This document shows positions 43,462 through 51,699 of a DNA stretch of 64,000 bases, piece by piece. Under the pieces are notes generated by a model. It was not told the DNA's origin, searched no databases, and saw nothing but the letters and a program-made list of their open reading frames with translations. Every line of letters starts with the position of its first letter. The first letter of the stretch is position 1. Origin of the DNA: Alphaproteobacteria bacterium (GTDB lineage Bacteria > Pseudomonadota > Alphaproteobacteria > Caulobacterales > Parvularculaceae); NCBI GenBank assembly GCA_030426465.1, contig JAUHYK010000004.1, positions 1 to 64,000 of the forward strand, given 5' to 3'. The position numbers and the translations under genes were made by a program.

Positions 43462-45075
43462 ATGTTTTCTTCCACCCTCCGTTTACGGATGATGGTGCGC
43501 GCCTGCGCGCTCCTTCTGTCGCTCTTCCTTGTCGTTTCACTGTCCTCCCCGGCAGCGCGCGGCGAGGAAGAGCGCTTGCGGCCGGGCGATGTGGAGAAGC
43601 CCGCTCAGGAAGTGCGCAGCGACGCAAAGCCTTTCGAACCCTTCCTTATTCGCGGCGTCAGCTTTGAAGGCGCCGAGGTTCCCGAGGCCGTCGCCGACGC
43701 CGCAAGACCCTTCATCGGCGGCGCCGCAACGAAAGAGGTTCTCTCGAAAATAGCCGCGGATATGAGCGCGGCCTATAAGGACGCAGGCATCGCGTTCTTC
43801 ACCGTCGTCATCCCTGATCAGAGTTTTGAGAACGGCGTCATCCGTGTGCTCGTCGCCGAAGGCCGCGTCGCCAATGTCAATTTCTCGGGCGAAACTGATG
43901 GCCGCAATCACTATATGGTCACGGCTTACGCTGAACGACTAAAACGCGATACGCCGACGCGGCAAGCGACGCTGGAGCGCACCGTCTCGCTCACCCGCGA
44001 CATTCCCGGCCTGAAAATCGAACCTGTCATCCGCTATGGCGCCGAGCCGGGGACGATCGATATCGACATGAAGCTGGATTACCAAAAGCCAACGCTGACT
44101 GTCGGTTTCTCCAACCGTACAACCCGGCTTGTGCGCGACGGACAATTATCCGCTCTTGGCAAAGCATATCGGTTATTGCGTGACGGCGATCTGACCACCA
44201 TGCGTCTCGCCGCATCGGTGAATTTCAAGGACTCGCTTCAGGCCGGGCTTTCTCATTCGACCCCCATCGGCACGTCCGGCCTGCGCGCTGAGGCGAGCGC
44301 GACAATTGTGCGTTCACGCCCCGCGGCGACCGTGATTGACGGCGATGCGCAAATTTACAGCCTGGCGCTCACCATGCCGGTCATCCGTTCGTACAAACGC
44401 AATCTCGCGACCCGCTTCTCTCTCGATGCAGTGAACAGCGACAACGCCGCCTTCGGATCGCTGATCGCCACCGAACAAACACGCGCGGCGCGCATCATCG
44501 CCAGCTATAGCGACAATCACGAACGCACGGGCCTGCGCCTCAAGGGCGAAGTCGCGCAAGGCTTCGCGGCGCTCGGCGCAGATGTTTCTCCCATGATTGG
44601 GGAGGAGCAATACACCAAGGCAGAAATCGAAGCGGGACTGACGCGCCGCCTCGGCGAGCGCGGTTACCTGCGCCTTTCCGGCGGCGGGCAATGGACCGAC
44701 GACCGCTTGCCCGCCAATGAACGTTTTTCCATCGGCGGCGCGCCATGGGGCCGCGCCTTTCAAACGGCGCTGTTGAACGCCGATCGCGGCCTCGGGATTT
44801 CCGCCGAAAATGCGTGGCGACCCATTAGCGGCGGCGATTTTTCCAAAAGCGAGATTTATATTTTCGCTGATTACGCTTCGGGCGATATCTTCTCACGTTT
44901 CACTGACGCCTCGGCGAGTTTCGATCTCGGCTCCTTTGGCGCAGGGTTGCGCGCCGCCTATAAGGATAAAGGCGTTCTGGAGCTGGAGCTGGCGCGCCCG
45001 CTCGACCAGCCGGTCCCCGGTTTCGATCAGGACTGGCGGCTTTCCATCGGCTGGCGTTTTGAATGGCGGCCCTGA
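43462..45075 (+). CDS. ShlB/FhaC/HecB family outer-membrane transporter (TpsB-like)
   Basis: The 537 residues comprise a signal peptide (MVRACALLLSLFLVVSL, cleavage near ARG-EEE), a POTRA_2-type region (about 58-140, FLIRGVSFEGAEVPEAVADA, AAYKDAGIAFFTVVIPDQ, GVIRVLVAEGRV), ShlB linker strands and a 16-strand barrel. Barrel motifs include FSIGGAPWGRAF, a variant of the conserved GG-x-x-x-RG region, and a C-terminal aromatic residue region ending FEWRP. The family secretes or assembles large exoproteins at the outer membrane. Here the only likely partner is the short collagen-like lipoprotein just upstream. Confidence 0.88.
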   Translation: MFSSTLRLRMMVRACALLLSLFLVVSLSSPAARGEEERLRPGDVEKPAQEVRSDAKPFEPFLIRGVSFEGAEVPEAVADAARPFIGGAATKEVLSKIAADMSAAYKDAGIAFFTVVIPDQSFENGVIRVLVAEGRVANVNFSGETDGRNHYMVTAYAERLKRDTPTRQATLERTVSLTRDIPGLKIEPVIRYGAEPGTIDIDMKLDYQKPTLTVGFSNRTTRLVRDGQLSALGKAYRLLRDGDLTTMRLAASVNFKDSLQAGLSHSTPIGTSGLRAEASATIVRSRPAATVIDGDAQIYSLALTMPVIRSYKRNLATRFSLDAVNSDNAAFGSLIATEQTRAARIIASYSDNHERTGLRLKGEVAQGFAALGADVSPMIGEEQYTKAEIEAGLTRRLGERGYLRLSGGGQWTDDRLPANERFSIGGAPWGRAFQTALLNADRGLGISAENAWRPISGGDFSKSEIYIFADYASGDIFSRFTDASASFDLGSFGAGLRAAYKDKGVLELELARPLDQPVPGFDQDWRLSIGWRFEWRP

Positions 45076-45147
45076 CAAGCTGATTGAACATAGCGCCATT
45101 CGCGCCTAAATTCGCTGTGACCAAGACGCAGACAGCGGAAAGCAGCG

Positions 45148-45432
45148 ATGAGCGAACCTTCCTTCAAAGACCGGATTACCGGCGGCGGCACAGCGCGCAC
45201 GGCGATCAAACTCATCATTGCGTCGATCATTGTCGGCGCGGTCTTTTCACTTCTGGGGATTGGCGTCGCCGAATTCTGGCGCGGGATCTTTCACAATGTG
45301 AAGGATTTCATCGGCATGCTGGGAGAAAATGTCGGCGAGGTCGTTCTGACCCTGCTCACCTATCTCGTCATCGGCGCCGGGATCGTCATTCCAATCTGGC
45401 TGATCTCGCGGCTGTTGTCGTCGCGGAAGTAA
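45148..45432 (+). CDS. DUF6460-type small membrane protein
   Basis: The 94 residues form two membrane spans (about 20-42 and 60-88) around FWRGIFHNVKDFIGMLGENVG, with a basic end SRLLSSRK. The pattern matches the small alphaproteobacterial DUF6460 family, whose function is unknown. It has a GGAAAG box. The next small membrane gene starts four bases later, so the two may be co-transcribed. Confidence 0.75.
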   Translation: MSEPSFKDRITGGGTARTAIKLIIASIIVGAVFSLLGIGVAEFWRGIFHNVKDFIGMLGENVGEVVLTLLTYLVIGAGIVIPIWLISRLLSSRK

Positions 45433-45435
45433 GTT

Positions 45436-45795
45436 GTGGATCATCCGCTGGATCCGTTTGTCCTTTCTCTCTCCGAAGGTGAGCAAGTCAATTTTATTCG
45501 GCTGTTTTTCGTGATCGGCATGATCATCGGCGCGGTCGGATTTATATATTTCTGGTTCGTTGCGGTACGGTTGTGGGTATTGAACGTTCACGATACATGG
45601 AAGAATAAACGAGGCTTCCTTTGGTTGAATGATTTTCGAAATCCATTCGTTCAACGCTTCATGAAGACCGTATTCAAAGCTTCCCTGGTCTGGTTGATTG
45701 CTGGATGGCCATTAGTTTTCGTTCTTACAGGCCTTGTAAGCGTAGAAGCCATGAACGAACTGCTCGGATACCATACGATTTCCGGTCCTAATTAA
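45436..45795 (+). CDS. Hypothetical two-span membrane protein
   Basis: The 119 residues are read from a GTG four bases after the DUF6460 stop; the only nearby box is a weak GGAA. Two hydrophobic segments (about 22-48 and 82-106) flank a basic loop (HDTWKNKRGFLWLNDF). Codon use is more A+T-rich than the neighbours. I do not recognise a family. It is convergent with the regulator gene, eight bases away. Confidence 0.55.
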   Translation: MDHPLDPFVLSLSEGEQVNFIRLFFVIGMIIGAVGFIYFWFVAVRLWVLNVHDTWKNKRGFLWLNDFRNPFVQRFMKTVFKASLVWLIAGWPLVFVLTGLVSVEAMNELLGYHTISGPN

Positions 45796-45803
45796 CCTCA
45801 GCG

Positions 45804-46121
45804 CTACTCCGCCGCCTTCGGGCGCAACAAATCTTCCATGCGGGCGATATAGGCGATCCACGCCTCGCGCCCCTTTTTAGTGAAGCGCACGGTCGTTTGC
45901 GGACGCCGTCCGCGAAAGCCCTTTTCAACTTTCACATAACCGGCGTCTTCGAGCTTTCGGAGGTGTACGGACAGATTTCCGTCACTCCCGCCAACCCGCG
46001 CTTTCAGTTCATTGAAATCCGCCGCGCCGGCGCCCGACAAAAACGCCATGACGGAAAGACGCACCCGCCCGTGGATAACGTCGTCGATCTCGCGATAATC
46101 AAAGTCGGGGTCGCCAGTCAT
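45804..46121 (-). CDS. Winged-helix transcriptional regulator (HTH_34 type)
   Basis: The 105 residues contain a winged helix with DVIHGRVRLSVMAFLSGAG, FNELKARVGGSDGNLSVHLRKLEDAGYV (recognition helix around 38-58) and the wing KGFRGRRPQTTVRFTKKG. There is no ligand-binding domain; the family binds DNA as a dimer. It is the second gene of an operon with a membrane protein three bases upstream, a common pairing. A 17-base A+T-rich palindrome upstream of that operon is a natural candidate operator. Confidence 0.87.
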   Translation of the reverse strand: MTGDPDFDYREIDDVIHGRVRLSVMAFLSGAGAADFNELKARVGGSDGNLSVHLRKLEDAGYVKVEKGFRGRRPQTTVRFTKKGREAWIAYIARMEDLLRPKAAE

Positions 46122-46124
46122 AGG

Positions 46125-46793
46125 TCAGACAATGTCTTTCGGTTCCTGACGCATCAATAAAAGTCCCGGCAGACCCGCGCACAGAAAACAACCCGCCGCG
46201 CCCAAGAGAAACTGATAGTTGCTCGTCATAAGAAAAAGCGCGGCGACTGAAAAGCCCCAGGAGAGCAAGGCGAACCCCTTGAGCCAGGACAGCCGCGCCG
46301 CCGTTGCGGTTGCGTAAAATGCGACGCCGTAAACGCCAAAGGACACAGGGAACATCAGACTGAACAGAAAATAGCGCGGCACCCCAAACTGGGTGAAGTC
46401 GTCATGAACAATCATCAGCCCCACCCAAAAGGCCGTCATGAAAATCCCGACGGAAAACCAGACGGCTTGCGCGGTGCGATTGCCCATGGTCAAGGCGCCG
46501 GGTTTAGGGCCCGTAATACGCCTCATCAACAGAGACGAACACCAGCCAATCAATCCGGCGACAATCCAGGGCGCGATTACGGGAAGGCCGCGGATTGGCG
46601 CGACCCCGGTCAGGATCAAATAGGCGCATAGCGAAGCAGCGCCCATCAACCCGCCCCAGAGCACATAATAAACGCCGCCCACCAACGGCGCGTCACGCCC
46701 CTCTTCGGCGAGGCTGCGCACATAAGCGAGTTCGCTCGCCATCGCCGCCTCACGGGCGCCGCCTTCGAGATAATCCTGATCGCTGACGCTCAT
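46125..46793 (-). CDS. Hypothetical membrane protein paired with winged-helix regulator
   Basis: The 222 residues have about six hydrophobic spans after a soluble N-terminus (SDQDYLEGGAREAAMASELAYVRSLAEEGRDA). No catalytic motif is visible. The start has a strong GAGGAG box. It leads an operon with the HTH_34 regulator. The similar span spacing and position suggest a membrane sensor or a transport-like protein controlled by that regulator; the function is unknown. Confidence 0.75.
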   Translation of the reverse strand: MSVSDQDYLEGGAREAAMASELAYVRSLAEEGRDAPLVGGVYYVLWGGLMGAASLCAYLILTGVAPIRGLPVIAPWIVAGLIGWCSSLLMRRITGPKPGALTMGNRTAQAVWFSVGIFMTAFWVGLMIVHDDFTQFGVPRYFLFSLMFPVSFGVYGVAFYATATAARLSWLKGFALLSWGFSVAALFLMTSNYQFLLGAAGCFLCAGLPGLLLMRQEPKDIV

Positions 46794-46812
46794 GGCTTTC
46801 TCCTCGTGATTA

Positions 46813-46829
46813 ACTTTATAAAATAAAGT
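46813..46829 (-). promoter_or_regulatory. Palindromic candidate operator over the promoter of the membrane protein/regulator operon
   Basis: ACTTTAT and ATAAAGT are perfect seven-base arms with a three-base spacer, 20 bases upstream of the start at 46793. On the minus strand it overlaps TATTTT, which with TTGAAG about 16 bases upstream (46842-46847) makes a plausible promoter. Binding by the operon's own winged-helix regulator is an inference. Confidence 0.5.
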
Positions 46830-46967
46830 AAAATTTCAGCGCTTCAAGATCGCATGCGAAAAATCGATTATACGCGCGCCCGATGCGGCGAGCCGCGTTG
46901 ACCGCACAGCCGGGGAGCTATCTGTCTAAAAGCGAAAACAACCCACCGCAGCCTTGGAGAAAGGGTC

Positions 46968-47900
46968 ATGAACAGCGACGCTCCAATATCGGCCAAGCCA
47001 GACCGCCGAACCGTTCTGACAGGCGCCGCGGCGGCGCTCGCGGCACCGACCTTTGCAAGGGCGCAGTCCCTGCAGCGTCTTCACAAAACCATTCCCTCCA
47101 CCGGTGTGACGATCCCGGCCGTGGGCATGGGCTCCTGGCTCACATTCGATGTCGGCGCGAACGCCGGTTTGCGCGCAGCGCGCACGGACGTGTTGCGTGA
47201 ATTTTTCCGGCTTGGCGGCGCCGTTATCGACTCATCGCCCATGTATGGAACGTCGCAAGAGGTCATCGGCCATGCGCTTGATCAACTCGGACGTCCCGAC
47301 CGGATGTTCACCGCTGACAAGGTCTGGATCGGCGACGGCGCGCAAGGGCCGGCGCAAATAGACCAGAGCGCGCGGCGCTGGGGCGTCGAGCGTTTCAATC
47401 TCTTACAGGTGCACAATCTTGTTTCCTGGCGCGCGCATCTGGAAACCCTTTTCGCCATGAAAGCCGAAGGCCGCCTCGCTCATGTGGGCGTCACCAGCTA
47501 TTCCGGTCATCACTATGATGAAATGGAGCGCATCCTCCGTGATCATCCGCTCGACTTTATTCAGCTTACCTACAATATGGCCGACCGGCGCGCTGAAAAC
47601 CGATTGTTGCCATTGGCGCTCGAAAAGGGCGTCGCCGTCATCGCCAACCGCCCCTTCGGTGAAGGCGCTGTTATCGACGCAGCAAAGCGCCATCCCCTGC
47701 CCGACATCGCGGCGGAGATCGGCGCCGCCAACTGGGCGCAGTTTCTGCTGAAATTCATTATCTCACACCCGGCGATCACCGCAGCCATTCCCGCGACGCG
47801 CCGTGTCGATCATATGCGCGAGAATATGGGCGCGCTTTCGGGAGCGACGCCAGATCGCGAATTTCGTTTGCGCATGGTGCAAAACTTCGACGCGCTCTAG
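46968..47900 (+). CDS. Aldo/keto reductase with Tat-type signal
   Basis: The 310 residues begin with DRRTVLTGAAAALAAPTFARA, a twin-arginine signal with cleavage after ARA. The TIM-barrel body has VIPAVGMGSWLTFDV, VIDSSPMYGTSQEVIG (Asp and Tyr of the catalytic set), FTADKVWIG (Lys), LLQVHNL (His) and VGVTSY. It probably reduces carbonyls with NADPH in the periplasm or after folding-dependent export. The catalytic set is complete. It appears to be a single gene divergent from the membrane protein/regulator operon. Confidence 0.87.
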   Translation: MNSDAPISAKPDRRTVLTGAAAALAAPTFARAQSLQRLHKTIPSTGVTIPAVGMGSWLTFDVGANAGLRAARTDVLREFFRLGGAVIDSSPMYGTSQEVIGHALDQLGRPDRMFTADKVWIGDGAQGPAQIDQSARRWGVERFNLLQVHNLVSWRAHLETLFAMKAEGRLAHVGVTSYSGHHYDEMERILRDHPLDFIQLTYNMADRRAENRLLPLALEKGVAVIANRPFGEGAVIDAAKRHPLPDIAAEIGAANWAQFLLKFIISHPAITAAIPATRRVDHMRENMGALSGATPDREFRLRMVQNFDAL

Positions 47901-47915
47901 CGGCGCCTTCCGGAC

Positions 47916-48320
47916 TTACTTGATCGGAATGCGCGCGATCTCTTCACCCTTCACAATGTCATAGATCACAACGACAACGCCGTCCGGTCCTGAGACGCGC
48001 ACTGCCAGTCGATCACCGTCCAGCGCGATGGCGCCGGCGGCCTCCCCCGGGGCGAGCGCAAGCCCCGCCATATCGGCAGGGGCTGCGTTTACATCGGCAA
48101 CGTCCTCAACCACGACCGGCGTTGCAAGCTCCGCCTCGTCTTTTTTGGGTTTGCCGAAAATGGCGATAATCGCCGCCACGGCGACGAGAAACACAGCCGG
48201 CATCGTCAGGATGATGAGCCAGAGATTGCGCGTGCCGATGGAATGAGCAAGCCCGCCCAGCCCCGAATTGGGCGCCGGCGGCGTCTCTGCTTGCGGGTGC
48301 TCGCTTTGTGTCTCGCTCAT
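47916..48320 (-). CDS. Small single-span membrane protein (DUF6476-like)
   Basis: The 134 residues have a Pro/Gln-rich cytoplasmic N-terminus, one span (about 34-56, LWLIILTMPAVFLVAVAAII), and a small beta domain (DGDRLAVRVSGPDGVVVVIYDIVKGEEIARI) in the periplasm. The short beta tail and location beside rluD match the DUF6476 proteins found next to rluD in related bacteria; I am only moderately sure of that family. The function is unknown. The 67-base gap to rluD is divergent. Confidence 0.65.
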   Translation of the reverse strand: MSETQSEHPQAETPPAPNSGLGGLAHSIGTRNLWLIILTMPAVFLVAVAAIIAIFGKPKKDEAELATPVVVEDVADVNAAPADMAGLALAPGEAAGAIALDGDRLAVRVSGPDGVVVVIYDIVKGEEIARIPIK

Positions 48321-48387
48321 AGGGATCGTCGCTCCTGAAGGGCTGGGGCTGGCGGATGCGGTGATTGCCCGCTAAACCGCCCCCTCT

Positions 48388-49479
48388 ATGACCGTTGATG
48401 ACGAAACCCTCAAGTCAGAAGGGGAGCCTGATGACACAGGCGCCTACACCCTTCTTGTGGATGAAGAGGCCGCTGGCGCGCGCCTTGACAAATGGCTTGC
48501 GGAGAAAATCACCGGGTTGACGCGCACCCGGCTGAAAACGCTGATCGAAAGCGGCGCCCTGACCCGCGGCGGCAAGGCGTTCACCAGCCCGTCATGGAAA
48601 CTGCGCGAAGGCGAGGAATACCGGCTGGTCCCGCCGCCCCTTGAGGACCCTGCGCCGCTGCCCGAAGCGATCCCTCTTGATGTGATTTACGAAGATGACG
48701 ACCTGATCGTCGTTAACAAGCCGGCGGGCCTTGTGGTTCATCCGGCCCCGGGCGCTTGGTCCGGCACGCTCGTCAATGCGCTGATCCATCATTGCGGCGA
48801 GACGCTTTCCGGCATTGGCGGCGCGCGACGGCCCGGCATTGTCCACCGCATCGACAAGGAAACCTCGGGCCTTCTCGTGGTCGCCAAACATGACGCAGCC
48901 CATCAGGGCCTGTCCGCCGCCTTTTCCGCCCATGACATTGACCGCGTCTATGAAGCGATCGCCGTTGGAGCGCCGCGCCCCGGGGTTGGAACCGTTGACG
49001 CGCCGCTCGGGCGAAATGTCCGTGACCGGACGAAAATGGCGGTCGTCGACGCCTGGGAATATGATGAGGAACAGGACGCCCACATTCCCAAACACGGCGC
49101 CCGGCACGCCGTGACCCATTACAAGGTGATCGAGGCGTTCGGCCGCGCCCGCGCCAAGCTGAAAGGCGACGCCCTCGCCTCGCTGATCGAATGCACGCTG
49201 GAGACGGGCCGCACCCACCAGATCCGCGTTCACCTCGCCTCTATCAATTGTCCGCTGATCGGCGACCAGGTCTATGGCCGCGGACCGGGCCTGTCGGGCC
49301 TCAAACCCGGCGAACCGGCGGCGGACCACGCTATCGAGACGATCCGCAATTTCAGGCGCCAGGCGCTCCACGCCAAGGTGCTCGGCTTCGCGCACCCCAT
49401 CACTGGCGAAACCATGCGTTTTGAGGCGCCGGCGCCGGAGGATTTCCAGACCTTGCTGGCGGCGCTGAGGGCGCTTTAA
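48388..49479 (+). CDS. rluD: 23S rRNA pseudouridine synthase
   Basis: The 363 residues include an N-terminal S4 domain (ARLDKWLAEKITGLTRTRLKTLIESGAL, about 30-57), followed by the catalytic domain with VVNKPAGLVVHPAPG and the active-site loop GIVHRIDKETSGLLVVAK (Asp about 155). RTHQIRVHLASINCPLIGD is the RluA/RluD signature. It modifies U1911, U1915 and U1917 of helix 69 in 23S rRNA. The position upstream of rpoH is common in alphaproteobacteria. Confidence 0.93.
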   Translation: MTVDDETLKSEGEPDDTGAYTLLVDEEAAGARLDKWLAEKITGLTRTRLKTLIESGALTRGGKAFTSPSWKLREGEEYRLVPPPLEDPAPLPEAIPLDVIYEDDDLIVVNKPAGLVVHPAPGAWSGTLVNALIHHCGETLSGIGGARRPGIVHRIDKETSGLLVVAKHDAAHQGLSAAFSAHDIDRVYEAIAVGAPRPGVGTVDAPLGRNVRDRTKMAVVDAWEYDEEQDAHIPKHGARHAVTHYKVIEAFGRARAKLKGDALASLIECTLETGRTHQIRVHLASINCPLIGDQVYGRGPGLSGLKPGEPAADHAIETIRNFRRQALHAKVLGFAHPITGETMRFEAPAPEDFQTLLAALRAL

Positions 49480-49503
49480 CCCCGCCTCACCGCCGGCTTT
49501 CGG

Positions 49504-50127
49504 TCAAGCCTTGCCGCGCCGTCTCACAGCTCCGAGAAAACCTGCGCCGGCCATAAAGAGCCATGCCGCCGCTGGCAGCGGCACTTCTGACGGCGAGACT
49601 CCGGCGGAGACGCTGAACACCGGGTCGTTCAACCCGCAGGCGAGGTCATAATTGAACTCGCAAGTGAACAAGACGGACATGATGAGATCGGTCGAGCGAA
49701 GACCGCCGAAAATCGAAGATCCGCCGAAATCGGCTTCGCCAAGCAATGTCCCCGTACCATTGAGACCGCTATAGGCGAGAATGCGTCCGCCATCGGCGAT
49801 ATTATGCGTGCTGACGCCGACAGCGTTGACGCCGTCCGCGAAGTTCAAACCGAGCGACGGCGTCGCCGCGCCCAGGAAATATTGACCGTTCAGCAACGCG
49901 CCGTCGCTTCGCACATAGGACGACGGCCCGAAAAATTCGGCGCCCGGCGTTTCCGCGGACAACTCACCGGTGGTCTTGCCGATGCTTTCCGACGTGTCGA
50001 TGATGGTGACGCCTTCCGGCGCCGCCGCTTCAAAGGCCGCCTGATCGCTATAGGTCACGACCGTCGCATTTGCGCCGGACATGATGGCTGCGAGCGCGGC
50101 TGCCGCTGCAATTGATTTCTGGAACAT
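49504..50127 (-). CDS. VPLPA-CTERM (PEP-CTERM class) exported protein
   Basis: The 207 residues begin with a Sec signal peptide (MFQKSIAAAAALAAIMSGANA) and end with VPLPAAAWLFMAGAGFLGAVRRRGKA-type sorting tail: a VPLPA motif, a short span and a basic end. Such proteins are processed by exosortase and attached to or released with exopolysaccharide; no exosortase gene is in the window. The body is beta-rich with two Cys (CEFNYDLACG). I chose the ATG at 50127 with a GAGGG box because it opens the signal peptide; the frame extends upstream to 50358 without support. It is antisense between rluD and rpoH. Confidence 0.85.
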   Translation of the reverse strand: MFQKSIAAAAALAAIMSGANATVVTYSDQAAFEAAAPEGVTIIDTSESIGKTTGELSAETPGAEFFGPSSYVRSDGALLNGQYFLGAATPSLGLNFADGVNAVGVSTHNIADGGRILAYSGLNGTGTLLGEADFGGSSIFGGLRSTDLIMSVLFTCEFNYDLACGLNDPVFSVSAGVSPSEVPLPAAAWLFMAGAGFLGAVRRRGKA

Positions 50128-50182
50128 TTTACCCTCACACAGATACACAACGTGAGTGTCGTAAGCGGCGCATACAAAACCC

Positions 50183-50204
50183 GCATCATCAACTTTGATG
50201 ATGC
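50183..50204. promoter_or_regulatory. 22-base palindrome upstream of the VPLPA-CTERM gene
   Basis: GCATCATCAA and TTGATGATGC are perfect ten-base arms with a two-base spacer, 56 bases upstream of the start at 50127. The tight spacer favours a DNA operator for a dimeric regulator over an RNA hairpin. Confidence 0.5.
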
Positions 50205-50599
50205 CGGCGCATTGTCGCGTCAGAAGACGCTTGTTAACCAGTTTTTCGACGGAAGACGGTTCCCTAGAACTGGAAATCGTCCGCATTGAGTGCGGGCCTC
50301 TGGTCTGTATGAAAGAGCGATGAAATCCACAGCGACGCCCTTGACCGACAGTGAGCATAGCGCTCCCCTAGCCCCTCAGCGCGGCGGCGCTGTTGGAACA
50401 AACATGAAGCACGGATTGGCTGGCCACAAGCAAGGCGCATCGCCACCACAACGCACTGATTGCGCTCTTCACGCTTTTGTTGACGCCCGGGAGCGCCATT
50501 TGACTGGCTGTATCAGGCGCCCTGAGCGATAATGCGGAAAGATCGGCGAATCGCCTCTATTGGAGCAAAACAGAGCAAAAACAACACCTTGGTCGCCCT

Positions 50600-50628
50600 C
50601 TTGGTTTCCTTTGGCGCCCTTCCCATAT
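50600..50628 (+). promoter_or_regulatory. Heat-shock (sigma-32-type) promoter candidate for rpoH
   Basis: CTTG at 50600-50603 is followed after 18 bases by CCCATAT at 50622-50628, close to the RpoH consensus of alphaproteobacteria (CTTG, 17-18 bases, CYTATNT). A second CTTGG lies 12 bases upstream. The promoter would give a leader of about 130 bases and make rpoH self-activating. Confidence 0.5.
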
Positions 50629-50767
50629 GGATATGGCAAGCGCCCGATAAGAGGCGCTCCATCCATGGGGCAATCCAACCGAACATTTAGAGTCGCGCCC
50701 GTGTTAGAATATGCGCCAGTCCGGCCTTTGGCCGTCCAGCTGGCGCTAACAGGAGAGACCCGCGCTG

Positions 50768-51688
50768 ATGAGCAACGCACTGACAACAACTGGTTCCGCC
50801 CTGACGCCGGAGGGCAGTCTTTCGCGCTACCTCGCCGAGATCCGCAAATTTCCCATGCTGGAAAAGGATGAGGAATATATGCTCGCGAAACGTTTCGCCG
50901 AGCATGAAGACCCGGATGCGGCGCAAAAGCTGATCACTTCGCATTTACGTCTGGTGGCGAAAATCGCCATGGGCTATCGCGGCTATGGCCTGCCGATCGG
51001 TGAGGTCATTTCCGAAGGCAATGTCGGCCTGATGCAGGCCGTGAAGAAATTCGATCCGGAAAAAGGGTTCCGCCTGGCGACCTACGCCATGTGGTGGATC
51101 CGCGCCTCCATTCAGGAATATGTGCTGCGCTCCTGGAGCCTGGTGAAAATCGGCACCACCGCGGCGCAGAAAAAACTGTTCTTCAATCTGCGCAAAATCA
51201 AAGGCCAGATCGAAGCGGTCGATGACGGCGATCTGCATCCTGAACAGGTGGAGCACATCGCCACGAAACTCGGCGTCACCACTGACGACGTCATTTCCAT
51301 GAACCGGCGCATGTCGGGCGGCGAAGCCTCGCTCAATGCCCCCATGGGCAAGGACGCCGAAGGCGGCGGCGAATGGCAGGACTGGCTGGTGGACGAAAAC
51401 GCCGTCAATCCTGAAGCCAAACTCGCCAATGAAGACGAGTACGATATGCGCATGGGGCTGCTCGAAACGGCGCTCGCGACGTTGAACGAGCGTGAGCAGC
51501 ACATTCTGACCGAACGGCGCCTGAAGGATAATCCGTCGACGCTGGAGGAATTGTCCCAGGAATATGGCGTGTCGCGCGAACGCGTGCGCCAGATTGAAGT
51601 GCGCGCCTTTGAAAAGCTGCAAAAAGCCATGAAACGCATGGACCGCGACGCCAAACAGGCGACAACGGAAGCGGCTGAAGCGCTCTAG
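50768..51688 (+). CDS. rpoH: RNA polymerase heat-shock sigma factor RpoH
   Basis: The 306 residues show region 2 with LRLVAKIAMGYRGYGLPIGEVISEGNVGLMQAVKKF and ATYAMWWIRASIQEYVLRSWSLVKIGTT, the RpoH box QKKLFFNLR (about 138-146), and region 4 with ERRLKDNPSTLEELSQEYGVSRERVRQIEVRAF. It directs transcription of chaperone and protease genes. The start follows a GGAG box about 12 bases away, longer than ideal. SLSRYLAEIRKFPML matches the usual RpoH N-terminus. A heat-shock-type promoter candidate lies upstream. Confidence 0.96.
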   Translation: MSNALTTTGSALTPEGSLSRYLAEIRKFPMLEKDEEYMLAKRFAEHEDPDAAQKLITSHLRLVAKIAMGYRGYGLPIGEVISEGNVGLMQAVKKFDPEKGFRLATYAMWWIRASIQEYVLRSWSLVKIGTTAAQKKLFFNLRKIKGQIEAVDDGDLHPEQVEHIATKLGVTTDDVISMNRRMSGGEASLNAPMGKDAEGGGEWQDWLVDENAVNPEAKLANEDEYDMRMGLLETALATLNEREQHILTERRLKDNPSTLEELSQEYGVSRERVRQIEVRAFEKLQKAMKRMDRDAKQATTEAAEAL

Positions 51689-51699
51689 TCAAACCCCGA

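Larger units (their letters stand above)
50128..50767. other. Intergenic region between VPLPA-CTERM gene and rpoH, 640 bases
   Basis: It holds a 22-base palindrome near the VPLPA-CTERM start, a heat-shock-type promoter candidate for rpoH, and about 140 bases of rpoH leader. Short frames crossing it have no ribosome-binding sites and odd composition, so I call no gene here. The long leader could fold and affect rpoH translation, as in E. coli, but I cannot show a structure by eye. Confidence 0.5.

Noticed and set aside
49504..50358. Extension of the VPLPA-CTERM frame upstream to 50358
   Set aside because: It would place 77 unlike residues before a clear signal peptide and run through the palindrome; the ATG at 50127 has its own ribosome-binding box.
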